Assembly: GCA_017303455.1 (NCBI GenBank)
Contig: JAFLBM010000001.1
Coordinates: 23,449 to 87,448, forward strand
DNA: 64,000 bases
Origin: Chitinophagales bacterium
Lineage (GTDB): Bacteria; Bacteroidota; Bacteroidia; Chitinophagales; Chitinophagaceae
Reading direction: 5' to 3'
The notes beneath the pieces were generated by a model. The model was not told the origin of the DNA. It did not search any database and saw only the letters and a program-made list of their open reading frames with translations. Shown piece by piece: positions 52,360-62,070 of the stretch. Each line of letters begins with the position of its first letter. Within the stretch, counting starts at the first letter, position 1. A program made the translations under genes and the position numbers.

Positions 52360-55300
52360 ATGTCTTTTAATAAAGAAAGATTAGAAAAGAAATTCAGGGA
52401 AGAGTATGAACGGCTGAATGAGCAGCAGCGGATCGCTGTTGATACTATTGAAGGACCTGTGATGGTGATTGCCGGTCCGGGTACGGGCAAGACACAGATA
52501 CTGGCCAGCCGGATCGGCAAGATTTTACTGGAAACAGATGCACTGCCCGAAAATATTCTCTGTCTTACCTATACTGATGCAGGTGTGGTGGCTATGCGGA
52601 AAAGATTGCTGCAATTCATCGGCCCCGATGCATACAAAGTACATATTTATACATTCCATGCTTTTTGTAATGATGTGATCCAGGAAAATCTTTCCCTCTT
52701 TGAAAAGACGACACTGGATCCTGTTTCCGATTTAGAAAAGATCGAACTGTTCAAACAACTGATCGATTCTTTTCCCAAAGGTCATCTTTTAAAAAGATAC
52801 CGGGGGGATGTGTACTTTGAAGTGAACAACCTGCAGTCCTTATTCAGCACGATGAAAAAGGAAGGCTGGACAGCAGCTTTTATCAGCCAGAAAATTGATG
52901 AATACCTCGCCGACCTGTCAACCCGGGATGAATTTATTTATAAACGAAAATATAAAGAGTTCAATGCCGGTGACCTGAAAAAAGAGAAGATCGAAGAGGA
53001 GAAAGAAAAAATGGAGAAGCTGCGGGCAGCGGTAAATGAGTTTGATCGTTTCCAGCAACTGCTGCGCAAAAAGAACCGCTATGATTTTGATGACATGATC
53101 AACTGGGTGATCAAAGCTTTTGAAGAGAATAAAAATTTGTTAGCGAATTACCAGGAACGATATCAATATATACTGGTGGATGAATACCAGGATACCAGTG
53201 GTACGCAAAACCGGCTGGTGGAACTGATGATCAGTTACTGGGATAAACCCAATGTGTTTGTGGTGGGTGATGATGACCAGAGTATCTATCGTTTCCAGGG
53301 TGCCAACGTGGAGAATATGCTGGAGTTTGCCGGTAATTATAAAGAAGACCTGCTCACGGTAGTGCTTACCAATAACTATCGCTCCACGCAACCGATACTG
53401 GATGTTTCCAAAACGCTGATCAACCGGAATGATGAACGACTGGTTAAAAAAATTGATGGACTCAGTAAAGAATTACTTTCCTCTAATACACTAATTAACC
53501 AATTAACGAATAAACCCATCATCCGGGAATACGAAACCTCACGGCAGGAAATGATCGGTATTGCCAAACAGGTGCAGGAACTGGTAGGGCAGCAGGTGCC
53601 GCCGGGAAGGATCGGTATTATCTATAAAGAGAATAAATACGGGGAGGAGCTGGCACAGTATTTCAAACTATTGAATATACCTGTTTACAGCAAGCGGCAT
53701 TTGAATATTCTTGAATTACCGCTGGCGCAAAAGATCATTTTATTGCTGAAATACCTGGCAGCAGAACATGATACGCCATACGGTGGCGATGAAATGCTGT
53801 TTGAGATCCTGCATTTCGACTGGTTTCATATTCCGCCTATTGAAATTGCGAAGCTGAGTATTGAAGTGGCAGAGAAAAGATATGGAGAGCACAAAACATC
53901 CATCCGGCAGGCATTGGTGGAAAAATCAAATGCACCGGCCAAAGACCTTTTCAGCCAGGGCCTGCACAGCGGGTTAAAAAATGCCAGCCGGGTTATCGAA
54001 CAACTGGTTGCAGATGTACCGAACCTGACACTGCAACAATTATTTGAAAATGTGATCCGGGAAGCCGGGGTGCTCAGCCATATCATGCAAAGTCCGGATA
54101 AGCACTGGCAATTGCAGGTGCTCACCGGTTTATTTGATTTTGTAAAAGAGGAAACACACCGCAGCCCTTTACTGGACCTGGATGAACTGGTGAAACTTAT
54201 TTCTTTAATGGAAAAAGAAGAGATCGCTCTTCCGTTGGTACAGGTAAGCGGTAGTGATAAAGGTATCAACCTGCTGACAGCCCACGGTTCCAAAGGATTA
54301 GAATTTGAATATGTGATACTGGCCGGATGTAATTCTTCTTTCTGGGAAAAGAAAAGAAAACCGGGCGGTGGATATAAACTGCCCGATACGATTTTCTCCT
54401 CCTCCCCCCGCGGGGGAGGCCGGGAGGGGGCTAATGATGAGGAACTAAGACGGTTGTTTTATGTAGCACTCACAAGAGCTGAACAACATCTTTATATTTC
54501 GTACAGCAAATTCAAAAATGATGGCAAGGAACTGGAACCTTCCATGTTCATTGCAGAGATACAGGACCAGCACCAGTTGCCCGCTGAAAAAGTAATAGTG
54601 GACAGGGAGGTGTTATCTGAATTTGCTGCCCTGCATTTTGGAGCTGCCGAAGCACCGGAGATAGAAAAGATTGAAGAAGATTTTATCGACCGCATACTGG
54701 ATAAGTTCGTGATGAATGTTACGGCGTTGAATAATTACCTGAAATGCCCGCTGGAATTTTATTTTAAGAATTTGATCCGTATTCCCTCTCCCAAGAACGA
54801 AGCAACTGAGTTTGGCTCCGCTGTTCACTATGCATTGGAAAAATTATTTCGTAAGATGCAGGAGGCCGGGAAAGACCAGTTTGCCCCGAAAGAAGAATTC
54901 ATCGCCGATTTTGAATGGTATATGCACCGGCACCGGGAGAGTTTTACGCAGGAACAATTTGACCGCCGGCTGGAATACGGGCAGGAAGTGCTGAGCAATT
55001 ATTATGATAAGAATATTAATTCCTTTAATAAGATCGTGGCTATTGAAAGAAATATCCGCAACGTAGTGGTAAAGGAAGTCCCGCTGAAAGGAAAATTGGA
55101 TAAACTGGAGTTTGACGGGAAAGCGGTGAACGTGGTGGATTATAAAACAGGCGATCCGGATAAAGCCCTTCCGAAATTGAAAGGCCCGTCAGATAAAGAA
55201 CCCAACGGGGGAGATTACTGGCGGCAAGCCGTATTCTATAAGATACTGGTGGATAATTATGAGCAGAAAGACTGGAAAGTGGTCAGCACGGAATTTGATT

Positions 55301-55533
55301 TTATTGAACCGGATAAAAAGAAAAACTACCGTAAAGAAAAAGTGGTGATCAGCCCGGCTGATATAACTACTGTCACAGAACAGATCAGCCAGACCTGGGA
55401 AAAGATACAGAACCGGGAATTTTATACGGGTTGCGGAAAGGAAGACTGTCACTGGTGTAATTTTGTAAAGACCAATAACCTGGCAGTGGCGCTTCATGAA
55501 CTGGAGGAAGAAGAAAATGAACTGCCCGGGTAG
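52360..55533 (+). CDS. UvrD/RecB-like helicase fused to a PD-(D/E)XK nuclease with Fe-S site
   Basis: 1057 residues. Superfamily 1 helicase motifs are in order: LNEQQRIAV, VIAGPGTGKTQ (Walker A), YTFHAF, ILVDEYQDTSGTQN (Walker B), VVGDDDQSIYRFQGA, TNNYRST, TAHGSKGLEFEYVI, and LRRLFYVALTRAEQHLYIS. The C-terminal part is a RecB/Cas4-type nuclease: GSAVHYALEK, GKLDKLE, VNVVDYKTG (active-site Asp and Lys), plus the Cys residues CPLEFYF and CGKEDCHWC, which fit a four-Cys Fe-S site as in AddB or Cas4. It probably acts in end resection or repair. The peptide SSSPRGGGREGAN, encoded by a GC-rich repeat, interrupts the loop before motif VI. No AddB-like partner is seen nearby. Confidence 0.88.
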   Translation: MSFNKERLEKKFREEYERLNEQQRIAVDTIEGPVMVIAGPGTGKTQILASRIGKILLETDALPENILCLTYTDAGVVAMRKRLLQFIGPDAYKVHIYTFHAFCNDVIQENLSLFEKTTLDPVSDLEKIELFKQLIDSFPKGHLLKRYRGDVYFEVNNLQSLFSTMKKEGWTAAFISQKIDEYLADLSTRDEFIYKRKYKEFNAGDLKKEKIEEEKEKMEKLRAAVNEFDRFQQLLRKKNRYDFDDMINWVIKAFEENKNLLANYQERYQYILVDEYQDTSGTQNRLVELMISYWDKPNVFVVGDDDQSIYRFQGANVENMLEFAGNYKEDLLTVVLTNNYRSTQPILDVSKTLINRNDERLVKKIDGLSKELLSSNTLINQLTNKPIIREYETSRQEMIGIAKQVQELVGQQVPPGRIGIIYKENKYGEELAQYFKLLNIPVYSKRHLNILELPLAQKIILLLKYLAAEHDTPYGGDEMLFEILHFDWFHIPPIEIAKLSIEVAEKRYGEHKTSIRQALVEKSNAPAKDLFSQGLHSGLKNASRVIEQLVADVPNLTLQQLFENVIREAGVLSHIMQSPDKHWQLQVLTGLFDFVKEETHRSPLLDLDELVKLISLMEKEEIALPLVQVSGSDKGINLLTAHGSKGLEFEYVILAGCNSSFWEKKRKPGGGYKLPDTIFSSSPRGGGREGANDEELRRLFYVALTRAEQHLYISYSKFKNDGKELEPSMFIAEIQDQHQLPAEKVIVDREVLSEFAALHFGAAEAPEIEKIEEDFIDRILDKFVMNVTALNNYLKCPLEFYFKNLIRIPSPKNEATEFGSAVHYALEKLFRKMQEAGKDQFAPKEEFIADFEWYMHRHRESFTQEQFDRRLEYGQEVLSNYYDKNINSFNKIVAIERNIRNVVVKEVPLKGKLDKLEFDGKAVNVVDYKTGDPDKALPKLKGPSDKEPNGGDYWRQAVFYKILVDNYEQKDWKVVSTEFDFIEPDKKKNYRKEKVVISPADITTVTEQISQTWEKIQNREFYTGCGKEDCHWCNFVKTNNLAVALHELEEEENELPG
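54401..54431 (+). repeat. GC-rich palindromic repeat inside the helicase gene
   Basis: CCTCCCCCC-GC-GGGGGAGG plus a trailing GGGAGGGGG. It keeps the reading frame and encodes SSPRGGGREG just before the RRLFYVALTRA motif. It belongs to the same family as 27902 and 58324. Confidence 0.75.
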
Positions 55534-55604
55534 CTGAAAATATGATTAACAGGATTTTTTAAGTTAAACAACAAAGCCTTTACAGGCCGTAGCGGCAAAC
55601 CCGT

Positions 55605-55612
55605 TAAGTTTG
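55605..55612 (+). promoter_or_regulatory. -7 box TAAGTTTG before the Ig-like lipoprotein gene
   Basis: Matches TAnnTTTG, 14 bases before the ATG at 55627. Confidence 0.5.
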
Positions 55613-55626
55613 CAGATATTCCAGCA

Positions 55627-57054
55627 ATGAAAAAAGTAATTCTCTTTTTATTTATAGCAGCATCTTCAATTAAAATATCGGTACTTACAACCGGCTGCGC
55701 CAATATCATTCCCCCGCAGGGAGGCGACAGGGATTCGCTGCCGCCTGTTTTACAGAAAGCCACACCGGCTGATTCTTCCCGTAATTTCAACGGCAATAAA
55801 ATTGAGTTTGAGTTTGATGAATTTATCGGTGATATGATCAGTGCGCAACAGGAACTGCTCATCTCGCCCATACCGAAGACGATGCCGACGGTAACTTCAA
55901 AGCTGCGCAACCTTACCGTAAAATGGAAAGATACACTGGAAGCAAACACTACGTACACGATCAACTTTGGTAATACGATCAAAGACATTAACGAATCAAA
56001 TGTGCTGAAGGATTTTACCTATACGTTCACTACCGGCAGCTATTTTGATTCACTGGAATTGCGAGGTAATGTAATTCTTGCTGAAACAGGAAAAGTTGAT
56101 ACTACTTTAATCGTCATGCTGCACAGCAGCGGCGATGATTCTGCCGTGGTGAATCAAAAACCCCGCTATGTCACTAAACTGGATAGTAAAGGCAATTTTC
56201 ATTTCAAAAATCTTCCCGCCAAGACCTATTATTTATATGCACTGAAAGATGATAACAGGGCCTACCATTACTTTGGTAATAAGCAGGTGTTTGGTTTTGC
56301 TACGGCACCTGTCATCATTTCTGACACAACCGCACCTGTTACTTTGTATGCTTATGGCCCTGCCCCGGCAGCTGCTGGTGGCACCACACTTCCGGGAGTT
56401 CTCAATGCAGGAGGACGAAGAGGAACGACGGCATCAGCTGACCGCCGGTTGCGGTTCTCTACCAATTTGGCAAATAACCAACAGGATCTGCTGGGTGATT
56501 TTGTGATGAGTTTCGAACAACCGTTGCGAAAATATGATTCAACCAAAGTGGGGTTGTTTACAGACAGTACCTATACCCCTGTTAAAGAATATAGTTTTCA
56601 GAAAGACAGCACAGGAAAACAGTTGAAGCTTGTTCATACATGGAAGGAAAGCACTACGTATCACTTCATTTTCGATAAGGAGTTTGCCGAAGATTCTGCC
56701 GGGAAGAAATTACTGAAGACGGACACACTCAGTTTTGCCACCAAAAGAATATCTGACTATGGCCAGTTGAAAATTAAATTCCGGAATCTTGACCTGTCTA
56801 AGAACCCGGTGCTGATCTTTCTTTTAAACGGGAATGTCACCCGTTCTATCCCCATGAACAGTGCCGAGCTGGTGCAACCTTTGTTCTTTCCCGGCGATTA
56901 TGAGCTGCGGATATTGTATGATGATAATAAGAACGGCAAATGGGACCCGGGTGAGTTCTTTGGCAAAAAGAAACAACCCGAACTGGTAAAACCGGTTGAA
57001 AGAAAGATCATCGTAAAACCCAATTGGGAAAATGAGTTTGAGATACCTTTGTAA
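55627..57054 (+). CDS. Ig-like domain lipoprotein
   Basis: 475 residues with the lipobox TTGC (Cys24). An N-terminal Big_5-type Ig-like domain is present (PPQGGDRDSLPPVLQKATPADSSRNFNGNKIEFEFDEFIG ... LEANTTYTINFGNTIKDINESNVLKDFTYTFTTG), common in Bacteroidota surface lipoproteins. A beta-rich middle and an end with NGNVTRSIPM ... YELRILYDDNKNGKWDPGEF (a Ca-binding-like DDNKNGKWD) follow. It is probably outer-membrane anchored and linked to envelope structure. It is the gene before recR; the partner is unknown. Confidence 0.75.
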   Translation: MKKVILFLFIAASSIKISVLTTGCANIIPPQGGDRDSLPPVLQKATPADSSRNFNGNKIEFEFDEFIGDMISAQQELLISPIPKTMPTVTSKLRNLTVKWKDTLEANTTYTINFGNTIKDINESNVLKDFTYTFTTGSYFDSLELRGNVILAETGKVDTTLIVMLHSSGDDSAVVNQKPRYVTKLDSKGNFHFKNLPAKTYYLYALKDDNRAYHYFGNKQVFGFATAPVIISDTTAPVTLYAYGPAPAAAGGTTLPGVLNAGGRRGTTASADRRLRFSTNLANNQQDLLGDFVMSFEQPLRKYDSTKVGLFTDSTYTPVKEYSFQKDSTGKQLKLVHTWKESTTYHFIFDKEFAEDSAGKKLLKTDTLSFATKRISDYGQLKIKFRNLDLSKNPVLIFLLNGNVTRSIPMNSAELVQPLFFPGDYELRILYDDNKNGKWDPGEFFGKKKQPELVKPVERKIIVKPNWENEFEIPL

Positions 57055-57088
57055 AACTAACGGTTATAATAAGAGAATTTTCTTGCTC

Positions 57089-57105
57089 ACAGCTCGTAGC
57101 TCAAT
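57089..57105 (+). repeat. copy of the AGCTCGTAGCTC-type repeat upstream of recR
   Basis: CACAGCTCGTAGCTCA in the recR upstream region is related to the copies at 39283 and near 38278. Confidence 0.5.
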
Positions 57106-57114
57106 ACTCGCCAC

Positions 57115-57122
57115 TATCTTTG
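57115..57122 (+). promoter_or_regulatory. -7 box TATCTTTG just before recR
   Basis: Matches TAnnTTTG; the ATG at 57127 begins 4 bases later, so a leaderless recR mRNA is expected. Confidence 0.6.
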
Positions 57123-57126
57123 TTAT

Positions 57127-57747
57127 ATGCAATTCTCTTCTGCTTTATTAGAAAATGCGGTCAACGAATTTGCCAGGCTTCCGGGTATTGGTAAAAAAAC
57201 GGCTTTGCGGCTGGTTTTGCATTTACTGAAACAGGATACCGGTGAGGTCACACATTTCAGTGATATCATCGCCAAAATGCGGTCGGAGATCAAATTTTGC
57301 CAGCGTTGTTTCAATGTGGCAGACGGCGATATTTGTTCCATTTGTGCCAATTCCATGCGCAAACAGGAGACCATCTGCGTGGTGGAGAGTATCCGGGATG
57401 TGATCGCTATCGAAAGTACCCAGCAATTCAATGGAACTTACCATGTTTTGGGGGGTGTCATTTCCCCGTTAGATGGTGTTGGCCCTGACCAGCTAAACAT
57501 CGAATCGCTGGCTAACCGTATCAAAAAAGAACAAACCCAGGAGCTGATCTTTGCCCTGAACCCTAATATCCAGGGAGATACAACCATTTATTACATACAG
57601 AAGAAATTGCAGGGAGTTTCCTGCCGTATTACTACGATAGCCCGGGGTATTGCCTTTGGCGGCGAGCTCGAATATGCTGATGAAATGACCCTGGCCCGCA
57701 GCCTTCAAAACCGCTTGCCGGTAGAGAGTTACGTCAATAGCCGCTAA
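57127..57747 (+). CDS. recR: recombination protein RecR
   Basis: 206 residues, normal length. It has the N-terminal helix-hairpin-helix (VNEFARLPGIGKKTALRLVLHLL), a C4 zinc finger (CQRCFNVADGDICSIC), the Toprim domain with ICVVESIRDVIAIE, and the C-terminal region TRLARGIAFG-like (ITTIARGIAFGGELEYADEMTLARSL). It works with RecF and RecO in loading RecA at gaps. It is a single gene with its own box; the next gene starts 220 bases later. Confidence 0.96.
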   Translation: MQFSSALLENAVNEFARLPGIGKKTALRLVLHLLKQDTGEVTHFSDIIAKMRSEIKFCQRCFNVADGDICSICANSMRKQETICVVESIRDVIAIESTQQFNGTYHVLGGVISPLDGVGPDQLNIESLANRIKKEQTQELIFALNPNIQGDTTIYYIQKKLQGVSCRITTIARGIAFGGELEYADEMTLARSLQNRLPVESYVNSR

Positions 57748-57966
57748 GCTTTAATGCTTTGATATTAAAGATAGTTATAGTAGCTTTGTCGCTTCATGGG
57801 CGGATTTGTTTATTGTTCGGCCTGCAGTAACTGAACTAATAAACGTTAACGAAACTTCACTTACAGTTTCCCGGCGTTTATACAGTTCAAAAAGATGTAA
57901 CCATCTTCGGTAACACAGCTCAGCAATTATAAACAGCAATCACCAGCCCGGCAAAAAGATTACTAT

Positions 57967-59007
57967 ATGGCGGATATCAGGAAAGAACTGGAAAAAAGAA
58001 TACTCATCATTGATGGTGCTATGGGGACCATGATACAGCGTTATAAACTTGCTGAAGCAGATTACCGCGGCGAACGTTTTAAAGACTGGCATTGTGATGT
58101 AAAAGGAAATAATGATCTGCTCAATATCACCCAGCCGCAGATCATCACCGAGATCCATAAACAATATCTTGATGCAGGGGCAGATATTATTGAGACAAAT
58201 ACCTTCAGCAGTACCGCGATCGCCATGGCTGATTATGAAATGCAGTCGCTGGCCTATGAATTGAATGTAGCCGCTGCAACCTGTGCAAGGAATGCAGTGA
58301 GCGAATTTTTAGCATCTCGTAAAGCCTCCCCGGCAGGGGGAGGTTTGGAGGGGGCAGCCTGGGTGGCCGGAGCTATTGGCCCGCTGAATAAAACATTATC
58401 ACTTTCCCCGGATGTAAATAACCCCGGTTTCCGGGCTGTTACGTTTGATGAAGTGGTAGCTGCTTATTATGAGCAAGTGAAAGGACTGGCAGATGGGGGA
58501 GTGGACCTGTTGCTGATCGAGACCATTTTTGATACACTGAATGCCAAGGCTGCCATTTACGCTATTAAAAAATATTTCCGCGATACAAAGAAGGAATCTT
58601 TACCGGTGATGATCAGCGGAACGATCACTGATGCCTCCGGCAGAACACTGAGCGGACAAACGCTGGAAGCATTTTATACTTCTGTCATGCATGCAAAACC
58701 ACTAAGTATTGGTTTGAACTGTGCACTGGGAGCAAAAGAAATGCGTCCGCATATCGAGGAGCTGAGCCAGATATCTTCCTGTTATGTATCTGCCTATCCC
58801 AATGCCGGCTTGCCCAATGCGATGGGTGAGTATGATGAGCACCCGGAAGATACCGGTCATTACCTGGAAGAATGGGCCAAGGAAGGATTTGTAAATATTG
58901 TGGGAGGCTGTTGCGGCACCACACCCGATCATATCAAACATATTGCTGAACATGTAAAAGGTCTTACGCCAAGGCCATTACCAATCATTGAAAAAGAGTT
59001 AGTATGA
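57967..59007 (+). CDS. metH: methionine synthase, homocysteine-binding part (split MetH)
   Basis: 346 residues corresponding to the N-terminal homocysteine S-methyltransferase module of Met[32 protein letters not shown] ... [16 protein letters not shown] ... [63 protein letters not shown] ... the Zn-binding [14 protein letters not shown] and [15 protein letters not shown]. It carries the zinc site that activates homocysteine. In Bacteroidota this module is often a separate protein. A GC-rich repeat adds [12 protein letters not shown] in a loop before WVAGAIGP. Its stop overlaps the start of the micro-ORF by 4 bases (ATGA). The 219-base leader shows no riboswitch I recognise. Confidence 0.92.
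   Translation: MADIRKELEKRILIIDGAMGTMIQRYKLAEADYRGERFKDWHCDVKGNNDLLNITQPQIITEIHKQYLDAGADIIETNTFSSTAIAMADYEMQSLAYELNVAAATCARNAVSEFLASRKASPAGGGLEGAAWVAGAIGPLNKTLSLSPDVNNPGFRAVTFDEVVAAYYEQVKGLADGGVDLLLIETIFDTLNAKAAIYAIKKYFRDTKKESLPVMISGTITDASGRTLSGQTLEAFYTSVMHAKPLSIGLNCALGAKEMRPHIEELSQISSCYVSAYPNAGLPNAMGEYDEHPEDTGHYLEEWAKEGFVNIVGGCCGTTPDHIKHIAEHVKGLTPRPLPIIEKELV
58324..58355 (+). repeat. GC-rich palindromic repeat inside the metH gene
   Basis: GCCTCCCC-GGCA-GGGGGAGG plus TTTGGAGGGGGC, in frame, encoding [11 protein letters not shown]. It belongs to the same family as 27902 and 54401. Confidence 0.8.
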
Positions 59008-59102
59008 CATTACCGCAGATTTTAGTTGTAGCAGCAATTCTTATTCTTATCGTTAACAATTTTTCCGATATCAGGAAAGTATTTGTAAAAAGAAGTTCAT
59101 AA
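59004..59102 (+). CDS. 32-residue single-pass membrane micro-protein between the metH halves
   Basis: The ORF is too short for standard ORF calls. It reads [20 protein letters not shown] followed by [12 protein letters not shown]: a 17-residue hydrophobic helix followed by a basic tail. Its ATG overlaps the upstream metH stop as ATGA. Its TAA at 59100-59102 is directly followed by the ATG of the large MetH part, so all 98 bases between the halves are used. It shares the reading frame of the downstream gene but not of the upstream one. The sequence is not a MetH linker. A role in tethering or stabilising the split enzyme at the membrane is a guess. Confidence 0.65.
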   Translation: MTLPQILVVAAILILIVNNFSDIRKVFVKRSS

Positions 59103-61820
59103 ATGCAGGATAACGTTATTATCAGGCCCTACCTGCGACTTGCAGGTTTGGAGCCACTGGTCGTTCGCCCCGAGACCAATTTTGTCAATGTAGGTGAGAG
59201 AACAAATGTAACAGGCTCCAAGAAATTTGCCCGCCTCATCAGGGAAAATAAATATGAAGAAGCACTGAGTGTGGCCCGCCAGCAGGTGGAGAATGGCGCC
59301 CAGGTGCTGGATGTAAATATGGATGATGCACTGCTGGATGGTGTAAAAGCCATGACCACTTTCCTGAATCTTTTACAAAGCGAGCCCGATATTGCCAGGA
59401 TCCCGGTCATGATCGACAGCTCAAAGTTTGAGATCATTGAAGCCGGGTTGAAATGTGTGCAGGGAAAATGCATCGTGAACTCCATCTCCATGAAAGAAGG
59501 GGAAGCGAAATTCATTGAGCAGGCCATCATCTGCCAGAGCTACGGTGCTTCTGTTATCGTCATGGCCTTTGATGAAAAAGGACAGGCAGATACCAAACAA
59601 CGAAAAGTAGAAATTTGCCACCGGGCTTATAAAATACTGACTGAGCAGGTGGGTTACGATCCGCAGGATATCATCTTCGACCCCAACATTTTTGCTGTAG
59701 CTACCGGATTGGAAGAACATAACAATTACGGGGTTGATTTCATTGAAGCCACCCGGGAAATAAAACAACTGATGCCGCTTACTAAAGTGAGTGGTGGTGT
59801 CAGTAACCTTTCTTTCTCTTTCCGGGGGAATGATCATGTGCGGGAAGCCATGCATTCCGTTTTCCTGTATTATACCATCAAAGCCGGGATGGATATGGGT
59901 ATCGTAAATGCCGGTCAGCTGGTGGTGTATGATGAGATCGAACCGGCTTTGAGAGAGCTGTGCGAAGATGTGATCCTGAACAGGAATAATGATAATAATG
60001 AAGCAACAGAGAAGCTGATCGCTTTTGCAGAAACTGTAAAGGCGAAAGGAAAGGAAATCGTGAAGGATGAAAGCTGGCGGAAGACTTCTGTGGAAGAAAG
60101 ATTAAAACATTCATTGGTCAATGGCATCACCGACTATATTGATGCTGATACCGAAGAAGCAAGATTAAAATACCCCACACCGCTGGAAGTAATTGAAGGG
60201 CCATTGATGGCAGGTATGGATGTGGTGGGTGATCTGTTTGGTGCCGGTAAAATGTTCCTGCCACAGGTGGTAAAGAGTGCAAGGGTGATGAAAAAAAGTG
60301 TGGCGGTATTAACACCGTTTATTGAAGCAGAAAAAGAAGAACGTCGTCAGGCTCATTTGGCTGCCGGAACTATCAATGAAGAAGGGGCCGGGGCGCCGAA
60401 AGTTTTGTTGGCCACCGTGAAAGGTGATGTGCATGATATTGGAAAAAATATAGTAGGTGTGGTGCTCGGCTGTAACGGATATGATATCATTGACCTGGGA
60501 GTTATGGTGCCTGCTGATAAAATATTAGACACAGCTGTTAAAGAGAATGTTGATATCATTGGTCTGAGTGGTTTGATCACACCATCCCTTGATGAGATGG
60601 TGCATGTGGCGCATGAAATGAAACGCCGCAAGATGAAACAACCCCTGCTGATCGGGGGAGCCACCACCTCAAGAATGCACACGGCCGTGAAAATAGCCCC
60701 GCAATATGACAATGGTGTTCTGCATGTACTGGATGCTTCAAGAAGTGTGACAGCAGTAAGTTCTTTATTGAGCAAAGATCAGAAAGAGACATTTCTGAAA
60801 GAAGTGGATAAAGAGTATGGCGATCTGCGTACCCAGTTCCTCAATAAGAACAAGACAAGGGTATTGATTCCTTATACAGAAGCGGCTATTACAAAAGAGT
60901 ATTTTGACTGGAAGAATTATAAACCGACAGTACCGGCTGTAAACGGGGTGAAAGTGCTGAAAGAATTTGACCTGGCTACTATTGCACAATACATTGACTG
61001 GGGTCCTTTCTTTATTGCCTGGGAAATGCCGGGCCATTTCCCCGAAGTATTATCCGATAAGATATTTGGAACAGAAGCCAAACGTATATATGATGATGCG
61101 CAGAAACTGGTTGCAAAGATTGTTGCTGAAAAATGGTTTAGGGCTGATGGTGTGATCGGCTTCTGGCCTGCCAGCAGCAATAATGCCGATACGGTAACAC
61201 TGCAAACAGGTAAAGGAGAAGTGAAACTGGAATCATTACGCCAGCAGATGAAAAAAGCTGTTGGGCAGCCTTGCTTCTCCTTAGCTGATTTTATCAAGCC
61301 AAAAGAATTGGGTGAAGATTATATGGGAGCTTTTGCTGTTACCATTCATGGTGCTAAGCAGCATGTAGATAGATTTGCCGCCGATCATGACGAGTATAAT
61401 AAGATACTGGTCCAGGTTTTAGCCGATCGTTTTGTGGAGGCCTTCGCTGAATGTTTGCACCAGCAAACCCGGAAAGAATATTGGGGCTATGAAAAGAATG
61501 AAACCCTGACCAACGAACAACTGATCAAAGAACAATATAAAGGCATCCGCCCGGCACCGGGTTATCCCGCCTGCCCCGATCATACGGAGAAAATCAAACT
61601 GTTTTACCTGCTGAATGTGACAGAAAATATTGGTATCGAACTCACCGAGAGTTTAGCGATGAACCCCCCCGCCTCTGTTTGCGGCTGGTATATCGCACAT
61701 CCGCAAAGCCATTATTTTGGACTGGGTAAAATCGGCCGGGACCAGTTGGAGGATTATGCAAAACGGAAAGATATGAGTTTGGAAGAGGCAGAGAAATGGT
61801 TAAGACCGGTGCTGGAATAA
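59103..61820 (+). CDS. metH: methionine synthase, folate/cobalamin/activation part (split MetH)
   Basis: 905 residues holding the remaining MetH modules in order: pterin-binding barrel ([28 protein letters not shown]), helical cap, B12-binding Rossmann domain ([32 protein letters not shown], with cobalt-ligand His near residue 444), and the AdoMet reactivation domain ([15 protein letters not shown] near residue 816, then [30 protein letters not shown]). It transfers a methyl group from methyltetrahydrofolate via cobalamin to homocysteine held by the upstream protein. It is a cobalamin-dependent, cytoplasmic enzyme. It begins directly after the micro-ORF and ends before the palindromic terminator at 61842. 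Confidence 0.94.
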   Translation: MQDNVIIRPYLRLAGLEPLVVRPETNFVNVGERTNVTGSKKFARLIRENKYEEALSVARQQVENGAQVLDVNMDDALLDGVKAMTTFLNLLQSEPDIARIPVMIDSSKFEIIEAGLKCVQGKCIVNSISMKEGEAKFIEQAIICQSYGASVIVMAFDEKGQADTKQRKVEICHRAYKILTEQVGYDPQDIIFDPNIFAVATGLEEHNNYGVDFIEATREIKQLMPLTKVSGGVSNLSFSFRGNDHVREAMHSVFLYYTIKAGMDMGIVNAGQLVVYDEIEPALRELCEDVILNRNNDNNEATEKLIAFAETVKAKGKEIVKDESWRKTSVEERLKHSLVNGITDYIDADTEEARLKYPTPLEVIEGPLMAGMDVVGDLFGAGKMFLPQVVKSARVMKKSVAVLTPFIEAEKEERRQAHLAAGTINEEGAGAPKVLLATVKGDVHDIGKNIVGVVLGCNGYDIIDLGVMVPADKILDTAVKENVDIIGLSGLITPSLDEMVHVAHEMKRRKMKQPLLIGGATTSRMHTAVKIAPQYDNGVLHVLDASRSVTAVSSLLSKDQKETFLKEVDKEYGDLRTQFLNKNKTRVLIPYTEAAITKEYFDWKNYKPTVPAVNGVKVLKEFDLATIAQYIDWGPFFIAWEMPGHFPEVLSDKIFGTEAKRIYDDAQKLVAKIVAEKWFRADGVIGFWPASSNNADTVTLQTGKGEVKLESLRQQMKKAVGQPCFSLADFIKPKELGEDYMGAFAVTIHGAKQHVDRFAADHDEYNKILVQVLADRFVEAFAECLHQQTRKEYWGYEKNETLTNEQLIKEQYKGIRPAPGYPACPDHTEKIKLFYLLNVTENIGIELTESLAMNPPASVCGWYIAHPQSHYFGLGKIGRDQLEDYAKRKDMSLEEAEKWLRPVLE

Positions 61821-61841
61821 GCTCAACATAAAATACTAAGC

Positions 61842-61863
61842 AAACCCCTCAATTGAGGGGTTT
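61842..61863 (+). terminator. palindromic terminator after metH
   Basis: A 22-base perfect palindrome with arms AAACCCCTC and GAGGGGTTT around AATT, then a T-rich stretch. Confidence 0.85.
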
Positions 61864-61883
61864 ACTGTTTTATAGTAGCCCGA

Positions 61884-61891
61884 TATTTTTG
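61884..61891 (+). promoter_or_regulatory. -7 box TATTTTTG before a 38-codon ORF
   Basis: Matches TAnnTTTG. The ATG at 61894 begins 2 bases later. Confidence 0.5.
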
Positions 61892-61893
61892 TT

Positions 61894-62010
61894 ATGAGTC
61901 TGGAAAAGGAATACCTTGTTAAGACTTCACCGGGGATCAGGCCTGAAAACACAACAATTCTGCCTTATAAAAAAATAACGGGCTTTATAAATTCTGTACC
62001 TCCAAAATAG
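61894..62010 (+). CDS. 38-residue small ORF with promoter-linked start
   Basis: It reads MSLEKEYLVKTSPGIRPENT then TILPYKKITGFINSVPPK, ending in TAG at 62008-62010. It is soluble and Lys/Pro rich, with no recognised motif. The start lies next to a -7 box exactly as for recR and the YycJ-like gene, which is the main support. It may instead be part of the leader of the gene at 62071. Confidence 0.4.
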   Translation: MSLEKEYLVKTSPGIRPENTTILPYKKITGFINSVPPK

Positions 62011-62070
62011 CGTAGGAACATCTCGATACTGAGACGATAACCTGATTATTCATTAACAAAAATAAAAATT

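Noticed and set aside
57748..57966. Possible cobalamin or SAM riboswitch before metH
   Set aside because: I could not find the conserved core elements of either class; a covariance-model search would decide.
57967..61820. Split metH as a frameshifted single gene
   Set aside because: The halves are separated by an intact micro-ORF with overlapping signals, and split MetH is known in this phylum.
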